DNA from: Oceaniferula spumae
GTDB taxonomy: Bacteria > Verrucomicrobiota > Verrucomicrobiia > Verrucomicrobiales > Akkermansiaceae
Direction of reading: 5' to 3'
Assembly: GCF_042849255.1 (NCBI RefSeq)
Contig: NZ_AP026866.1
Location: 2,666,001 to 2,730,000 of the forward strand
DNA length: 64,000 bases
The notes under the pieces were generated by a model. That model searched no databases. It saw nothing but the letters and a program-made list of their open reading frames with translations, and was not told the DNA's origin. Both the position numbers and the translations under genes were made by a program. Below, piece by piece: positions 33,950-42,743 of this stretch. Position 1 is the first letter of the stretch. Each line of letters opens with the position of its first letter.

Positions 33950-35362
33950 ATGCACGAAATCATCTGCCCCCATTGTAGCAAGGCATTCAAAATCGACGAG
34001 GCTGGGTATGCCGACATTCTGAAGCAGGTACGCGACGGTGACTTTGAAAAGCAATTACACGAGCGACTTGAGCTGGCCGAGAAGGACAAGCAAAACGCCG
34101 TCGAGCTCGCCAAGGAAAAGGTCGCCAGCGAAATGCTGAAGGCCGCCGCCGCCAAGAACGCCGAGATTCAGGAGCTGAAAGCTCAGATCGATGCTGGTGA
34201 GACCGCGCGGAAACTTGCCGTGACCGAGGCCCTGAGTGCCGTGGAAAAAGAGCGCGACACCCTCGCCAACGCCCTTGAAAAGGCGAAGCAAGATAACGAA
34301 GCCGCTGCCAAGCTGGCGGAAGCAACACTCTCGAAGGAAATCCAACAAACCTCCGCCAAGAAGGATGCGGAAATCCAAGACCTCAAGGCGAAGCTCGACG
34401 CCAGCGAAGTTTCCCAGAAGCTCGCGATCACCGAGGCCGTCAGCCAGGTCGAAAAAGATCGTGACGCACTGCAAAACGGCCTCAAGCAAGCCGAACTTCA
34501 AAAGCAACTCGCCGAGAAATCGCTCAAGGACAAATACGAAACCCAGATCAGGGACCGCGACGACGCCATCGAGCGACTCCGCGATATGAAGGCTCAGCTA
34601 TCGACCAAGATGGTCGGCGAGACTCTCGAGCAACACTGCGAAACCGAGTTCAACCGGATCCGATCCACCGCATTTCCGAGAGCCTATTTCGAGAAAGACA
34701 ACGACGCCCGCAGCGGCAGCAAGGGCGACTACATCTTCCGCGATACGGATGAGGCCGGCACTGAAATCGTGTCGATCATGTTCGAAATGAAAAACGAAAG
34801 CGACACCACCGCCACCAAGAAAAAGAACGAGGACTTCCTCAAGGAGCTCGACAAAGACCGCAACGAAAAAGGCTGCGAATACGCCGTGCTGGTCACCCTG
34901 CTCGAGTCAGACAGCGAGCTCTACAACACCGGCATCGTCGACGTCTTCCACCGCTACCCGAAGATGTACGTAATCCGCCCGCAGTTCTTCCTCCCCATCA
35001 TCACCCTGCTGCGCAACGCCGCAATGAACTCGCTGAAGTACAAAAGCGAACTCGCCATGGTCAAGGCGCAGAGCGTCGATGTCACCAACTTCGAAGCCGA
35101 CCTCGACAACTTCAAAAACGCCTTCGCCAAAAACTACGATCTGGCATCCAGAAAGTTCCAAACCGCCATCGATGAGATCGAAAAGTCCATCAATCATCTT
35201 CAAAAAACCAAAGACGCACTCATCGGCACTGACCGAAACCTCCGCCTGGCCAACGACAAGGCCCAAGACGTCACCGTCAAGAAACTGACCCGCCGAAACC
35301 CCACGATGGCGGCTAAGTTTGAGGATCTGAAAAATCAGGAGCCTTCCGATTCTGAATCATAA
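33950..35362 (+). CDS. DUF2130 protein: zinc finger, coiled coil and nuclease-like domain
   Basis: 470 residues. A C-x2-C finger (CPHC, Cys6/Cys9) starts the protein. Residues 30-220 form a long coiled coil with an internal repeat: segments 70-112 and 140-182 are near copies (AEIQELKAQIDAGETARKLA against AEIQDLKAKLDASEVSQKLA). The C-terminal DUF2130 domain begins MVGETLEQHCETEFNRIRST and has GDYIF with Asp260 and EMKN with Glu279/Lys281, matching a PD-(D/E)XK-like nuclease core. The family is widespread but its function is not established; DNA processing or defence is a reasonable guess. No TGTTAG word occurs in the gene. A terminator pair lies about 85 bases downstream. Confidence 0.85.
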   Translation: MHEIICPHCSKAFKIDEAGYADILKQVRDGDFEKQLHERLELAEKDKQNAVELAKEKVASEMLKAAAAKNAEIQELKAQIDAGETARKLAVTEALSAVEKERDTLANALEKAKQDNEAAAKLAEATLSKEIQQTSAKKDAEIQDLKAKLDASEVSQKLAITEAVSQVEKDRDALQNGLKQAELQKQLAEKSLKDKYETQIRDRDDAIERLRDMKAQLSTKMVGETLEQHCETEFNRIRSTAFPRAYFEKDNDARSGSKGDYIFRDTDEAGTEIVSIMFEMKNESDTTATKKKNEDFLKELDKDRNEKGCEYAVLVTLLESDSELYNTGIVDVFHRYPKMYVIRPQFFLPIITLLRNAAMNSLKYKSELAMVKAQSVDVTNFEADLDNFKNAFAKNYDLASRKFQTAIDEIEKSINHLQKTKDALIGTDRNLRLANDKAQDVTVKKLTRRNPTMAAKFEDLKNQEPSDSES

Positions 35363-35448
35363 AAAGCATCACTGATGGTTAGGTGATAACGTAGTTCTAT
35401 ACCTCACCCTTTTTCTTTTTTGCCTCAAAAAATTTAGATAATCACGAA

Positions 35449-35479
35449 AAAGCCCACTCCTTCGAAAAGGGTGGGCTTT
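35449..35479 (-). terminator. Bidirectional-looking terminator between DUF2130 and a PEP-CTERM gene
   Basis: AAAGCCCAC (35449-35457) pairs with GTGGGCTTT (35471-35479). The five A's at 35447-35451 give a T-run on the reverse strand, so it chiefly ends the PEP-CTERM gene at 35524; forward read-through of the DUF2130 transcript could also stop here. Confidence 0.83.
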
Positions 35480-35523
35480 GAAATATTTACCGCAGCCACA
35501 TCAAGGCTGCATAAAACTAACGG

Positions 35524-36255
35524 CTATCGACGACGACGGAAAAAACCGAGGCCAAGACCCGCTATTCCAATCATCATCAGTGACGATGGTTCAGGGACGA
35601 CCTCGCCACCGATCAAGTAGTTAAGATCCCTAGAGCTAGGACCAATGATCGTAGTCCCAGTGAACGCGAGGCGCCCACCTCCAGCGTTCTGCCCTTCTTG
35701 GTGTTGGATATTTCCACCGTTCGCAATGAAAAAGACGCCAAGATCGTCGCTCGAATTGACGGTAAATGGAGTGTCTAAGTTCACTGTGAGGAAGTCGCCT
35801 GTGGCACCGCCTCCAGGGATCGTGTGATTTTCGTTTGCGAGTACATTGATCCCACTATCAGTGACAAAATTTGCTGCTGTTACATCACTCCCACTAAAAT
35901 CCTGATTAAAAGTGCCTTCGAAGAATATCACGTCCACAGACGTAGCGGAGAGATTGTTGATGTTATTGAGTTGAATCGTGATGTTTTGAATTTCAGCGAG
36001 TATGCCTGGTGCAGTTGTTGAACCCTGGGCTGTTGCCATCTCTGTCAAGGCGTTTGTATCAAGGCTGAAAAAGGAACCTCGGGCACCAATATTGGTGGCG
36101 ACTCGACCATTTCCTGCAGTCGTTCCCGCAGTGTGAAACTGGTCCAAGAGGATATTAGTAGTGGGCTCACTTGGCGTATAAGTGATAGCAGCTCCGACAC
36201 TCGAGGGCGTCAGAATTGCGAGAGAAGCAAAGAGAAGTGACTTGTTAATTTTCAT
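35524..36255 (-). CDS. PEP-CTERM sorting domain protein
   Basis: 243 residues with a signal peptide (MKINKSLLFASLAILTPSSV) and a tail VVPEPSSLMMIGIAGLGLGF ending RRRR. The body (NITIQLNNINNLSATSVDVI, LGVFFIANGGNIQHQEGQNA) is beta-rich without a known domain. The tail differs from the GLGGLALIL type (MIGIAGLGLGFF), which is nearer to PEP-CTERM variants elsewhere in the phylum. Function unknown; a surface or matrix role is inferred from the tail. Confidence 0.86.
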   Translation of the reverse strand: MKINKSLLFASLAILTPSSVGAAITYTPSEPTTNILLDQFHTAGTTAGNGRVATNIGARGSFFSLDTNALTEMATAQGSTTAPGILAEIQNITIQLNNINNLSATSVDVIFFEGTFNQDFSGSDVTAANFVTDSGINVLANENHTIPGGGATGDFLTVNLDTPFTVNSSDDLGVFFIANGGNIQHQEGQNAGGGRLAFTGTTIIGPSSRDLNYLIGGEVVPEPSSLMMIGIAGLGLGFFRRRR

Positions 36256-36472
36256 TGTGTGTAATGTTTTGGACGTTATCGAATAAGCGTATCAATTACG
36301 ATGATGAGAAGTTAAAAATTAAAATCAAGAGAATTCGACATGATGTCTCAAATCTAACCTTAATCTTTTAAGGGATAGGCTATAATGACAATCTATGACT
36401 CATTTGATATATGGTCCTGTTTCCGCGCACATATTATTCAATGCCATCGGTCTACACTTCGGGTTACACAAA

Positions 36473-36499
36473 AAACGCCGACTTTTTAAGCCGGCGTTT
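36473..36499 (-). terminator. Intrinsic terminator of the CigR-like gene
   Basis: AAACGCCG (36473-36480) pairs with CGGCGTTT (36492-36499), with an A-run on the left that becomes T's on the reverse strand. The leader 36256-36472 right of the PEP-CTERM gene is otherwise AT-rich and holds no gene. Confidence 0.82.
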
Positions 36500-36522
36500 A
36501 CAGAACTGTTTACCTTCAAGTG

Positions 36523-37128
36523 TTAGTTGAACAGTTCCGATAAAAGGATGACACCCAATAAGGTGCGATTGTCTGGATGCACCCGCACGATCCGGTCGTT
36601 GAGAATATAGTAGCGATATGGGTCGTCATGGTATCTGATGCGCTGATCCAACTCATGCGGTAGCGGAACAAGATAGTTCCAAAGCCCGTCATCAATTCTT
36701 TTTCCGTGGTGGAGTTTTTTATGCCACCCTGGAGGCAGTCCCTTGCCTTTGGCTACTTGCTTGGCAATGCCCGGCGGAAGTCGATGCGTTTCGTGGTAGG
36801 GTGTGAAGTAATCCTGGAGGATCTCGACATGGTCGTCATGAAAGTGTTTGAAGTGCTTCTTGGCATACTTGCGTTCGGCTTTTTGACGTTTCTCATGCTC
36901 CTTGGCATGTTTTTTGTCAAAGTCGTGATCCTTTCCTTTGTGTTTTTTGTCTTTGTGCTTTTTGTCCGCTTTATCGGCTTTCTTATGGTTCTTATTTTTC
37001 TCGCCCTTGCCCTTGTCGGGTTTGGCATCTGCGATTGGCACGCAGATCAGTGCGGCGCAGCCAACCGCAATCGGTCCGAGGCTAACAATGCGCGAGAGTG
37101 TGTGTCTTATGGTTGGTAATTTCATCAC
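36523..37128 (-). CDS. Lys/His-rich exported protein with CigR-like C-terminal domain
   Basis: 201 residues. Residues 1-35 are a signal peptide (GPIAVGCAALICVPIADA). Residues 36-95 are an extreme Lys/Asp/His-rich tract (KHKDKKHKGKDHDFDKKHAK). The C-terminal 100 residues contain RLPPGIAKQVAKGKGLPPGW, LPHELDQRI and IVRVHPDNRTLLGVIL, which match the CigR-like/RcnB-like family of periplasmic proteins; Salmonella CigR is an anti-virulence inner-membrane protein, but here the tract suggests metal (Ni, Cu, Zn) or nucleic acid/polyanion binding. Function is not certain. The reverse-complement open frame over the same bases is a shadow. Confidence 0.78.
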   Translation of the reverse strand: MMKLPTIRHTLSRIVSLGPIAVGCAALICVPIADAKPDKGKGEKNKNHKKADKADKKHKDKKHKGKDHDFDKKHAKEHEKRQKAERKYAKKHFKHFHDDHVEILQDYFTPYHETHRLPPGIAKQVAKGKGLPPGWHKKLHHGKRIDDGLWNYLVPLPHELDQRIRYHDDPYRYYILNDRIVRVHPDNRTLLGVILLSELFN

Positions 37129-37225
37129 AAGGCAATGTATGCTTTGAATGAGTTATTGCAAATGGTGTCGCATGTTGGCGCGACCAAGAGGTCAGGTATG
37201 AATGGCGCTTCCTTTGAACGAATTT

Positions 37226-39466
37226 TCATGGGAAAATTAATTCGAAAATCGCAATGGATTCGTTCCCCTGATTGGTTGCGATAAATTTGCCGTCAGGGGA
37301 GAATGCAAAACTTTCTCCACAATTGTTGTTATAAAATACTTTTTTTGCAGTGGCGACATCATAGACGGAGAGCCACCCGTCATATTCTAGGACGCCCACA
37401 TATTTCCAGTCGGATGTAAATTTTATGTTCCTAACTGAATTCGGCACATCAAGCTGGGAGATGATTTTTAATGCATTCAATGAATAAACTGTTAGGGTGT
37501 GTTTGCTTTTGTCTTTGGTTGTTCTAATGGCTGCTTTTTTTCCGTCTGGAGAAAAATTGATGGCATGCCAATCTGCTGGAACTAGCGAATGTTCCACAGT
37601 TTTTCCGGTGGTAACATTGCATACAACCACACGACGGCGGCCCGCGGCGCCGACGATATGTTTATCGTCCGGAGCAAATGTGAACATACCGATGTCAGGA
37701 CTTGGCTTCTCTTGTTTGAAAAGAATATTTCCCGTCTGAATTTCCATAACACAAAGCGACTCATCGTGTACTGCTACGGATTTGCTGTCATGTGAAAATG
37801 TAAACAGAGTCGAGTTTGTCTTATAGCCGTATTCACCGACGACAATTGAAGTGGCTAGCTCATAGATTTGGAGCGTTTTCTTTCGCTTCTTGTCCGGAGG
37901 GCCACTCACTCTATCGTCAAATGCGACTCCGATCCTTTTCCCATCGGGTGAAAACTCCATGTTGCGAATAGCATCAGAATATTCTTTTTTGAAACCGACT
38001 TTGCCGGTGGTCACCTCAAAAACGGTCAATGTTGAACCGTTATAACCGTTGCCTCTTTCACCGGTGACATACTTGCCATCCGCAGAAAACAGTACCTTTG
38101 AATGGATGGAAAAGCTCCCCGGAAAAGCCTGTTTGAATAGGGTCTTGCCGGTGGCAATTTCGATCATTGAAAGCGTTGTTTGTGTAGCGATTGCCAAATA
38201 TTTACCGCATGGAGAATAGCCTAGGCATCCGGCCCTATCTGTTAGTTCAAAGCGGGTGTCCGGTTTTACGACAGAGTTTCCTTCTTTGAAAATCGACACG
38301 TTGTAGGTGCCGTTTTCGCCTAGAGAATTGGGCACACTTCCCTTGAGAAGTTTTCCTGTTTTTGAATCGAGGACAAATTCACACGAGGATTGGTTCTTCC
38401 ATGCGGGGTCATAGAGGAGAGCTAAGCGCATGTCTTCGGGAATACTCTCAACTGGAAATGAAATAGTCAGCGGGCATTCCGCTGTAGGCTTTAAATTGAT
38501 GATCCAAGTATCAATATAATTCACCATTTTTTGGGCCGTAAGTTCCACCCCTCTGAATTTCACTGTGGTGCCATTTTCGGCGCGAATAAATTCGAAGTCA
38601 TGCTGTCCCATGTGATTGGCAGGGGGGATATACTGCAGCGCACCGGTCTCTTTGGGTAAGCCATTATGATTTCCATGCCATTTCTCATAATAGGGCAGAC
38701 ATGGAGAAAACATGACATTGAGAGGGTTTTCCCAAGTGTCCCCATACCATACGGGTACAAACACGTCACTAGCCTCGTTCTCACCGTCGGTACGGAACAA
38801 GATAAAAGCAGGCTCGCGTCGTTTGATTTTTGGATCGGGGGCTACTCCTTCAAAAACAAGATAACGCACTCCATACAAAGATTCTTCAATCTCGATTCCT
38901 TGTATTCGGATACCTCTTTTCAGCTTACCGTCTTTGCCCGTTTCATTAAAATAGTCTTTGGCATATTTTTTCGCCCATGTCGGCGTAGGGATTCCATCTC
39001 CTTTGATGACAACCTTAAACGGGAACTCTTTTGTTATGCCATGTGCATTGAACAGCAAAAGCTGCAGGCCTGCCGAAAAGACTTGTTCCTGTGAATACGG
39101 AGCATTGCCTGGTGGCTCGGCTTTCTTCAGAGTGAATGTTGCCGTGCAGCCTTGTAATTGGGTTTCGTCGCTTAGCTCGCATGAAATTCCAAACAAGACC
39201 GCCAGGTTTTGTTCATATATGATTCTTCCGTCATCGAGCATTCCCCCGTGGTAACAAGGGCGCGATTGGAAGATCGCAGAGGCGGTGCCATAACCATAGT
39301 TGGAGTTACACACCACAGGCGATAACGGTATTCGGTCTCTCTCAGACGCTTCTCCAAGATAGGTCAACTGACTGATGAGGCCGGTTCCTACATTTGTTGC
39401 CCGCGAATGGGTGGTCAGTATGGCCGAGACCACTAGGGCTATAAAAATGGAAATTCTAGTGTGCAT
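37226..39466 (-). CDS. Large exported protein with C-terminal WD40/YncE-like propeller
   Basis: 746 residues with a signal peptide (MHTRISIFIALVVSAILTTH). The N-terminal half (residues 25-430) is unrecognised. The C-terminal half is a beta-propeller: YSPCGKYLAIATQTTLSMIE, LFSADGKYVTGERGNGYNG, FSPDGKRIGVAFDDRVSG, FAPDDKHIVGAAGRRRVVVC, FSPDGKKAAIRTTKDKS and FSPDGKFIATNQGNESIA, each with an S-P-D-G-K turn. Six or seven blades fit a WD40-like or YncE-like ring that binds proteins or glycans. It is a single-gene unit next to the metabolic operon. Confidence 0.78.
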   Translation of the reverse strand: MHTRISIFIALVVSAILTTHSRATNVGTGLISQLTYLGEASERDRIPLSPVVCNSNYGYGTASAIFQSRPCYHGGMLDDGRIIYEQNLAVLFGISCELSDETQLQGCTATFTLKKAEPPGNAPYSQEQVFSAGLQLLLFNAHGITKEFPFKVVIKGDGIPTPTWAKKYAKDYFNETGKDGKLKRGIRIQGIEIEESLYGVRYLVFEGVAPDPKIKRREPAFILFRTDGENEASDVFVPVWYGDTWENPLNVMFSPCLPYYEKWHGNHNGLPKETGALQYIPPANHMGQHDFEFIRAENGTTVKFRGVELTAQKMVNYIDTWIINLKPTAECPLTISFPVESIPEDMRLALLYDPAWKNQSSCEFVLDSKTGKLLKGSVPNSLGENGTYNVSIFKEGNSVVKPDTRFELTDRAGCLGYSPCGKYLAIATQTTLSMIEIATGKTLFKQAFPGSFSIHSKVLFSADGKYVTGERGNGYNGSTLTVFEVTTGKVGFKKEYSDAIRNMEFSPDGKRIGVAFDDRVSGPPDKKRKKTLQIYELATSIVVGEYGYKTNSTLFTFSHDSKSVAVHDESLCVMEIQTGNILFKQEKPSPDIGMFTFAPDDKHIVGAAGRRRVVVCNVTTGKTVEHSLVPADWHAINFSPDGKKAAIRTTKDKSKHTLTVYSLNALKIISQLDVPNSVRNIKFTSDWKYVGVLEYDGWLSVYDVATAKKVFYNNNCGESFAFSPDGKFIATNQGNESIAIFELIFP

Positions 39467-39571
39467 ACCGAAAGAAAACGAAGTTAGAGGTCAACAATCT
39501 CCATACCGAATCTCCACTCGTATTCTTTCAACTTCACGAGGGTCGTTCTTCTTCCTGACGAAACTACATGG

Positions 39572-41212
39572 TTAGAGCTCTGCGCTGAGTTTGGGGAGCT
39601 CTTCGTTGAGGATGCGGTCGTTTTCTGAGTAGTCGACTGGCACGTCAATGAGGTGGATGCCGCCTTGTTGGTGGCATTTTTTGATCAATGGCGCGAGGTC
39701 CTCAGTGGATTCTAACAAGTGGCCGCTGGCACCGTAGCTGTCGGCGTATTTGACGAAGCAGGGGTTGGCGAAATCCAGTCCGTAGTCGTTGAATTCCATG
39801 TGCTCTTGTTTCCACTTGATCATGCCGTAGGCTTTGTCCGTTAGGATGAGGACGATGAGGTCGAGCTTGAGGCGCACGGCTGTTTCCAGCTCTTGGGAGT
39901 TCATCATGAATCCGCCGTCGCCACAGATGGCGATCACGGGTCGGTCCGGGTGCACTATTTTGGCCGCCATGGCAGAGGCTAGTCCGGCGCCCATGGAGGC
40001 GAGCGCGTTGTCTAGCAGGACGGTGTTAGGCTGGTGGGCTTTGTAGTTGCGGGCGAACCAAATTTTGTAGATACCGTTATCGAGCGCGATGATGCCATCG
40101 TCTGGCATGACCTCTCTAACATCGGCGACCAGGCGCTGCGGACGCACTGGGAACTCAGGGGCATCGCAGCCCTCGGCAATGTGTTCCTCGGTGGCGGTGC
40201 GGCATTTCATGAACCAGGTGAAATCCCAGTGCGCTTGAGGTTTGAGCCCCTTGTTGAGCTGCCAGATGCTGTTGGCGATGTCTCCGATGACTTCGACCTG
40301 GGGGAAATAGACGGCATCGACGGCGGCGGAGTTGAAGTTCACGTGGATGACCTGGCGCTCGCCCTGCTCCATGAAAAACGGCGGCTTCTCGACGACATCG
40401 TGACCGACATTGAGAATGACATCCGCTTTTTCGATCGCGCGGTGGAGGAAATCGCCTGAGGACAGGGTGGCGTTGCCTAGGAAAAGTGGGTGCCTTTCAT
40501 CGACGACGCCTTTTCCCATCTGGGTAGTGATGAAGGGGATCTGCAAGCTATCGATGAACTCGCTCAGCTGGGTGGCGGTGAGTTTGCGGTTTGCGCCGGC
40601 GGCGATGACTACCAGCGGGTGCTTCGCCTTGGTGAGCAACTCCACCGCGCGGGCGACGGATTTTCCCTCGGCGACGGGTCGGCGTGCGAGGCTTTCATCG
40701 AGCGGTTGGTGATCGGTCTCCTCCTTGGCGATGTCCTCCGGGAGTTCGAGGTGGGTGGCGCCCGGTTTTTCCTCGGCAGCCAGGCGGAAGGCTTCGCGCA
40801 CGCGGCTGGGGATGCTGTCGCCGCTGGAGATCTGTCGGGTGTATTTGGTGATCGGGTGCATCATATCGACCACGTCGATGATCTGGAACTGGCCTTGCTT
40901 GCTGCTCTTGATCGGCTTCTGGCCGGTGACCATGAGCATCGGCATGCCGGCCAGCTGGGCGTAGGCTGCTGCAGTGACCAGATTGGTAGCACCGGGGCCG
41001 AGCGTGGACATGCAGACGCCGACTTTTCCGGTGAGCCTGCCAATGGTCGCGGCCATGAATCCGGCGGCTTGTTCGTGACGTGTTAGAATCAGCTTGATCG
41101 ATGAGTTCGACAGCGATTCTAACAAATCGAGATTCTCCTCGCCTGGGATGCCGAAGATATATTCCACACCCTCGCTTTCGAGGGCTTTGACGAAGAGGTC
41201 TGATGCTTTCAT
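39572..41212 (-). CDS. Thiamine pyrophosphate enzyme, acetolactate synthase large-subunit-like
   Basis: 546 residues. The N-terminal TPP-binding domain starts DLFVKALESEGVEYIFGIPG and has the catalytic Glu47 in RHEQAAG. GPGATNLVTA, the FAD/regulatory-like central domain and the C-terminal TPP-Mg site (GDGGFMMNSQELET...) are all present. It resembles large subunits without a nearby small subunit, like the catabolic AlsS group, which condense two pyruvates to acetolactate and CO2. No acetolactate decarboxylase or ilvN is adjacent, so another 2-keto acid is possible. It starts 7 bases after gdhA, so the two are cotranscribed. The ATG at 41212 is chosen; a longer frame to 41326 overlaps gdhA. Confidence 0.88.
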   Translation of the reverse strand: MKASDLFVKALESEGVEYIFGIPGEENLDLLESLSNSSIKLILTRHEQAAGFMAATIGRLTGKVGVCMSTLGPGATNLVTAAAYAQLAGMPMLMVTGQKPIKSSKQGQFQIIDVVDMMHPITKYTRQISSGDSIPSRVREAFRLAAEEKPGATHLELPEDIAKEETDHQPLDESLARRPVAEGKSVARAVELLTKAKHPLVVIAAGANRKLTATQLSEFIDSLQIPFITTQMGKGVVDERHPLFLGNATLSSGDFLHRAIEKADVILNVGHDVVEKPPFFMEQGERQVIHVNFNSAAVDAVYFPQVEVIGDIANSIWQLNKGLKPQAHWDFTWFMKCRTATEEHIAEGCDAPEFPVRPQRLVADVREVMPDDGIIALDNGIYKIWFARNYKAHQPNTVLLDNALASMGAGLASAMAAKIVHPDRPVIAICGDGGFMMNSQELETAVRLKLDLIVLILTDKAYGMIKWKQEHMEFNDYGLDFANPCFVKYADSYGASGHLLESTEDLAPLIKKCHQQGGIHLIDVPVDYSENDRILNEELPKLSAEL

Positions 41213-41219
41213 AATGGAT

Positions 41220-42560
41220 TTAGACAACGCCGCATTGCTGCAACGCATCGGCCACCTTGGTGAAGCCGCCGATGTTTGCGCCGCGCACGTAGTCGGTTCT
41301 ATCCTTACCCTCGCCGTATTTGACACACTTGCAGTGAATTTTTTCCATGATTTCCTGCAGGCGTTTGTCGACTTCCTCTATCGACCAGCTGACGCGCTGC
41401 GAGTTCTGGCTTTGTTCTAGGCCGGAAACAGCCACACCACCTGCGTTGGATGCTTTGCCTGGGGCGTAGAGCACGTTGTTGCGCAGGAGGTGTTGGGCAT
41501 CTGAGGTGCAGGGCATGTTCGCGCCCTCGGCCAGGGCGATCAGACCGTTGTCGATCAGCGACTGCGCATCGTCTTTGTCGAGTTCGTTCTGGGTGGCGCA
41601 GGGGAAGGCGAGATCGGCCTTGATATCCCACGGGCGGCCCTCGCTGAAGTTGCAGCCGTATTTGTCCGCATACTCCTTGATGCGTCCGCGTCTGACTTCC
41701 TTGAGGTCTTTGATAAAGTCCAATTTTTCCTCATCGATGCCATCCGGATCGTGAATGAAACCGGAGCTGTCACTAGCTGTTAGAGGCTTGGCTCCCAGCT
41801 GGATGAGTTTCTCAAGGCAGTAGAGCGCGACGTTTCCTGAACCTGAGACGACGGCGGTTTTGCCCTCGATGCCATCGTCCACCGCATGCATCATCTCGCG
41901 CATGAAATAGACCACGCCGTGACCGGTCGCCTCTTTCCGGCCCACGCTGCCGCCGAATGAGACGCCTTTGCCAGTCATCGCGCCGGTGAAGGTGTGCGAG
42001 AGCCGGCGATACTGGCCGAACATGTAACCGATTTCGCGCGCGCCTACGCCGATGTCTCCGGCAGGTACGTCTTTGTCCGGCCCGATGTAGCGGTGTAGCT
42101 CGGTCATCATCGATTGGCAGAAGCGCATGATTTCGCCATCGCTCTTGCCTTTGGGGTTAAAATTGGAACCGCCCTTGGCCCCGCCCATCGGCAGGCCGGT
42201 CAGGCTGTTCTTAAAGGTCTGCTCGAAGCCGAGAAATTTCAACACGCTCTCGGTCACGGTTTCATGAAAACGGATGCCACCTTTGTAGGGGCCGATGGCA
42301 TTGCAGAACTGCACCCGCCAGGCACGGTTCGCGCGGACATTACCATCGTCATCCACCCAGCTTACGCGGAATGAAATGATGCGGTCTGGTTCCGTCAGAC
42401 GTTCTAACAGGCACTCACCTTGGTAGTCCTTGTTGTCGGCAATGAATGGTAGCACGTCCGAGGCAACTTCATGGACGGCGGCGTGGAATTCTTTCTGTCC
42501 AGGGTTCCGCTTTTTCAAGCCGGACATGAAGGTATCTAGGTCTGTGCACGTTTTACTCAT
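41220..42560 (-). CDS. gdhA: NADP-dependent glutamate dehydrogenase
   Basis: 446 residues, the normal length of the hexameric bacterial enzyme. It converts 2-oxoglutarate and ammonia to glutamate with NADPH. The substrate-binding block is intact: GPYKGGIRFHETV, the catalytic LPMGGAKGGS with Lys129, and PAGDIGVGAREIGYMFGQYR. The cofactor domain has GSGNVA and the C-terminal CVKYGEGKD. These match the NADP form (EC 1.4.1.4). It is the first gene of a two-gene unit with the acetolactate synthase-like gene, joining carbon and nitrogen nodes of central metabolism. Confidence 0.95.
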   Translation of the reverse strand: MSKTCTDLDTFMSGLKKRNPGQKEFHAAVHEVASDVLPFIADNKDYQGECLLERLTEPDRIISFRVSWVDDDGNVRANRAWRVQFCNAIGPYKGGIRFHETVTESVLKFLGFEQTFKNSLTGLPMGGAKGGSNFNPKGKSDGEIMRFCQSMMTELHRYIGPDKDVPAGDIGVGAREIGYMFGQYRRLSHTFTGAMTGKGVSFGGSVGRKEATGHGVVYFMREMMHAVDDGIEGKTAVVSGSGNVALYCLEKLIQLGAKPLTASDSSGFIHDPDGIDEEKLDFIKDLKEVRRGRIKEYADKYGCNFSEGRPWDIKADLAFPCATQNELDKDDAQSLIDNGLIALAEGANMPCTSDAQHLLRNNVLYAPGKASNAGGVAVSGLEQSQNSQRVSWSIEEVDKRLQEIMEKIHCKCVKYGEGKDRTDYVRGANIGGFTKVADALQQCGVV

Positions 42561-42743
42561 AGGGTAGTCTATAACAGATGGGAGAGTTCTGCTCGTTTAT
42601 TATTCCGTGCCAAAACGATAGTGGACGCGCCCACGTGCCAGACGTTCAGAGATTACCGAAACGAAATTTCTAGCGCTCTACGAAGCAAAAATAGTCTGCC
42701 TCATGTAGAGGATGACTCAAGCAAGCTAGATATTGTTAGAAGA

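Noticed and set aside
36381..36386. TATAAT on the forward strand in the leader right of the PEP-CTERM gene at 35524
   Set aside because: No acceptable -35 element lies 16-18 bases upstream and no forward-strand gene follows.
36706..37119. Hydrophobic forward-strand frame of 137 codons
   Set aside because: It is the reverse complement of the Lys-rich tract of the CigR-like gene, where AAA/AAG codons read as hydrophobic residues on the other strand.
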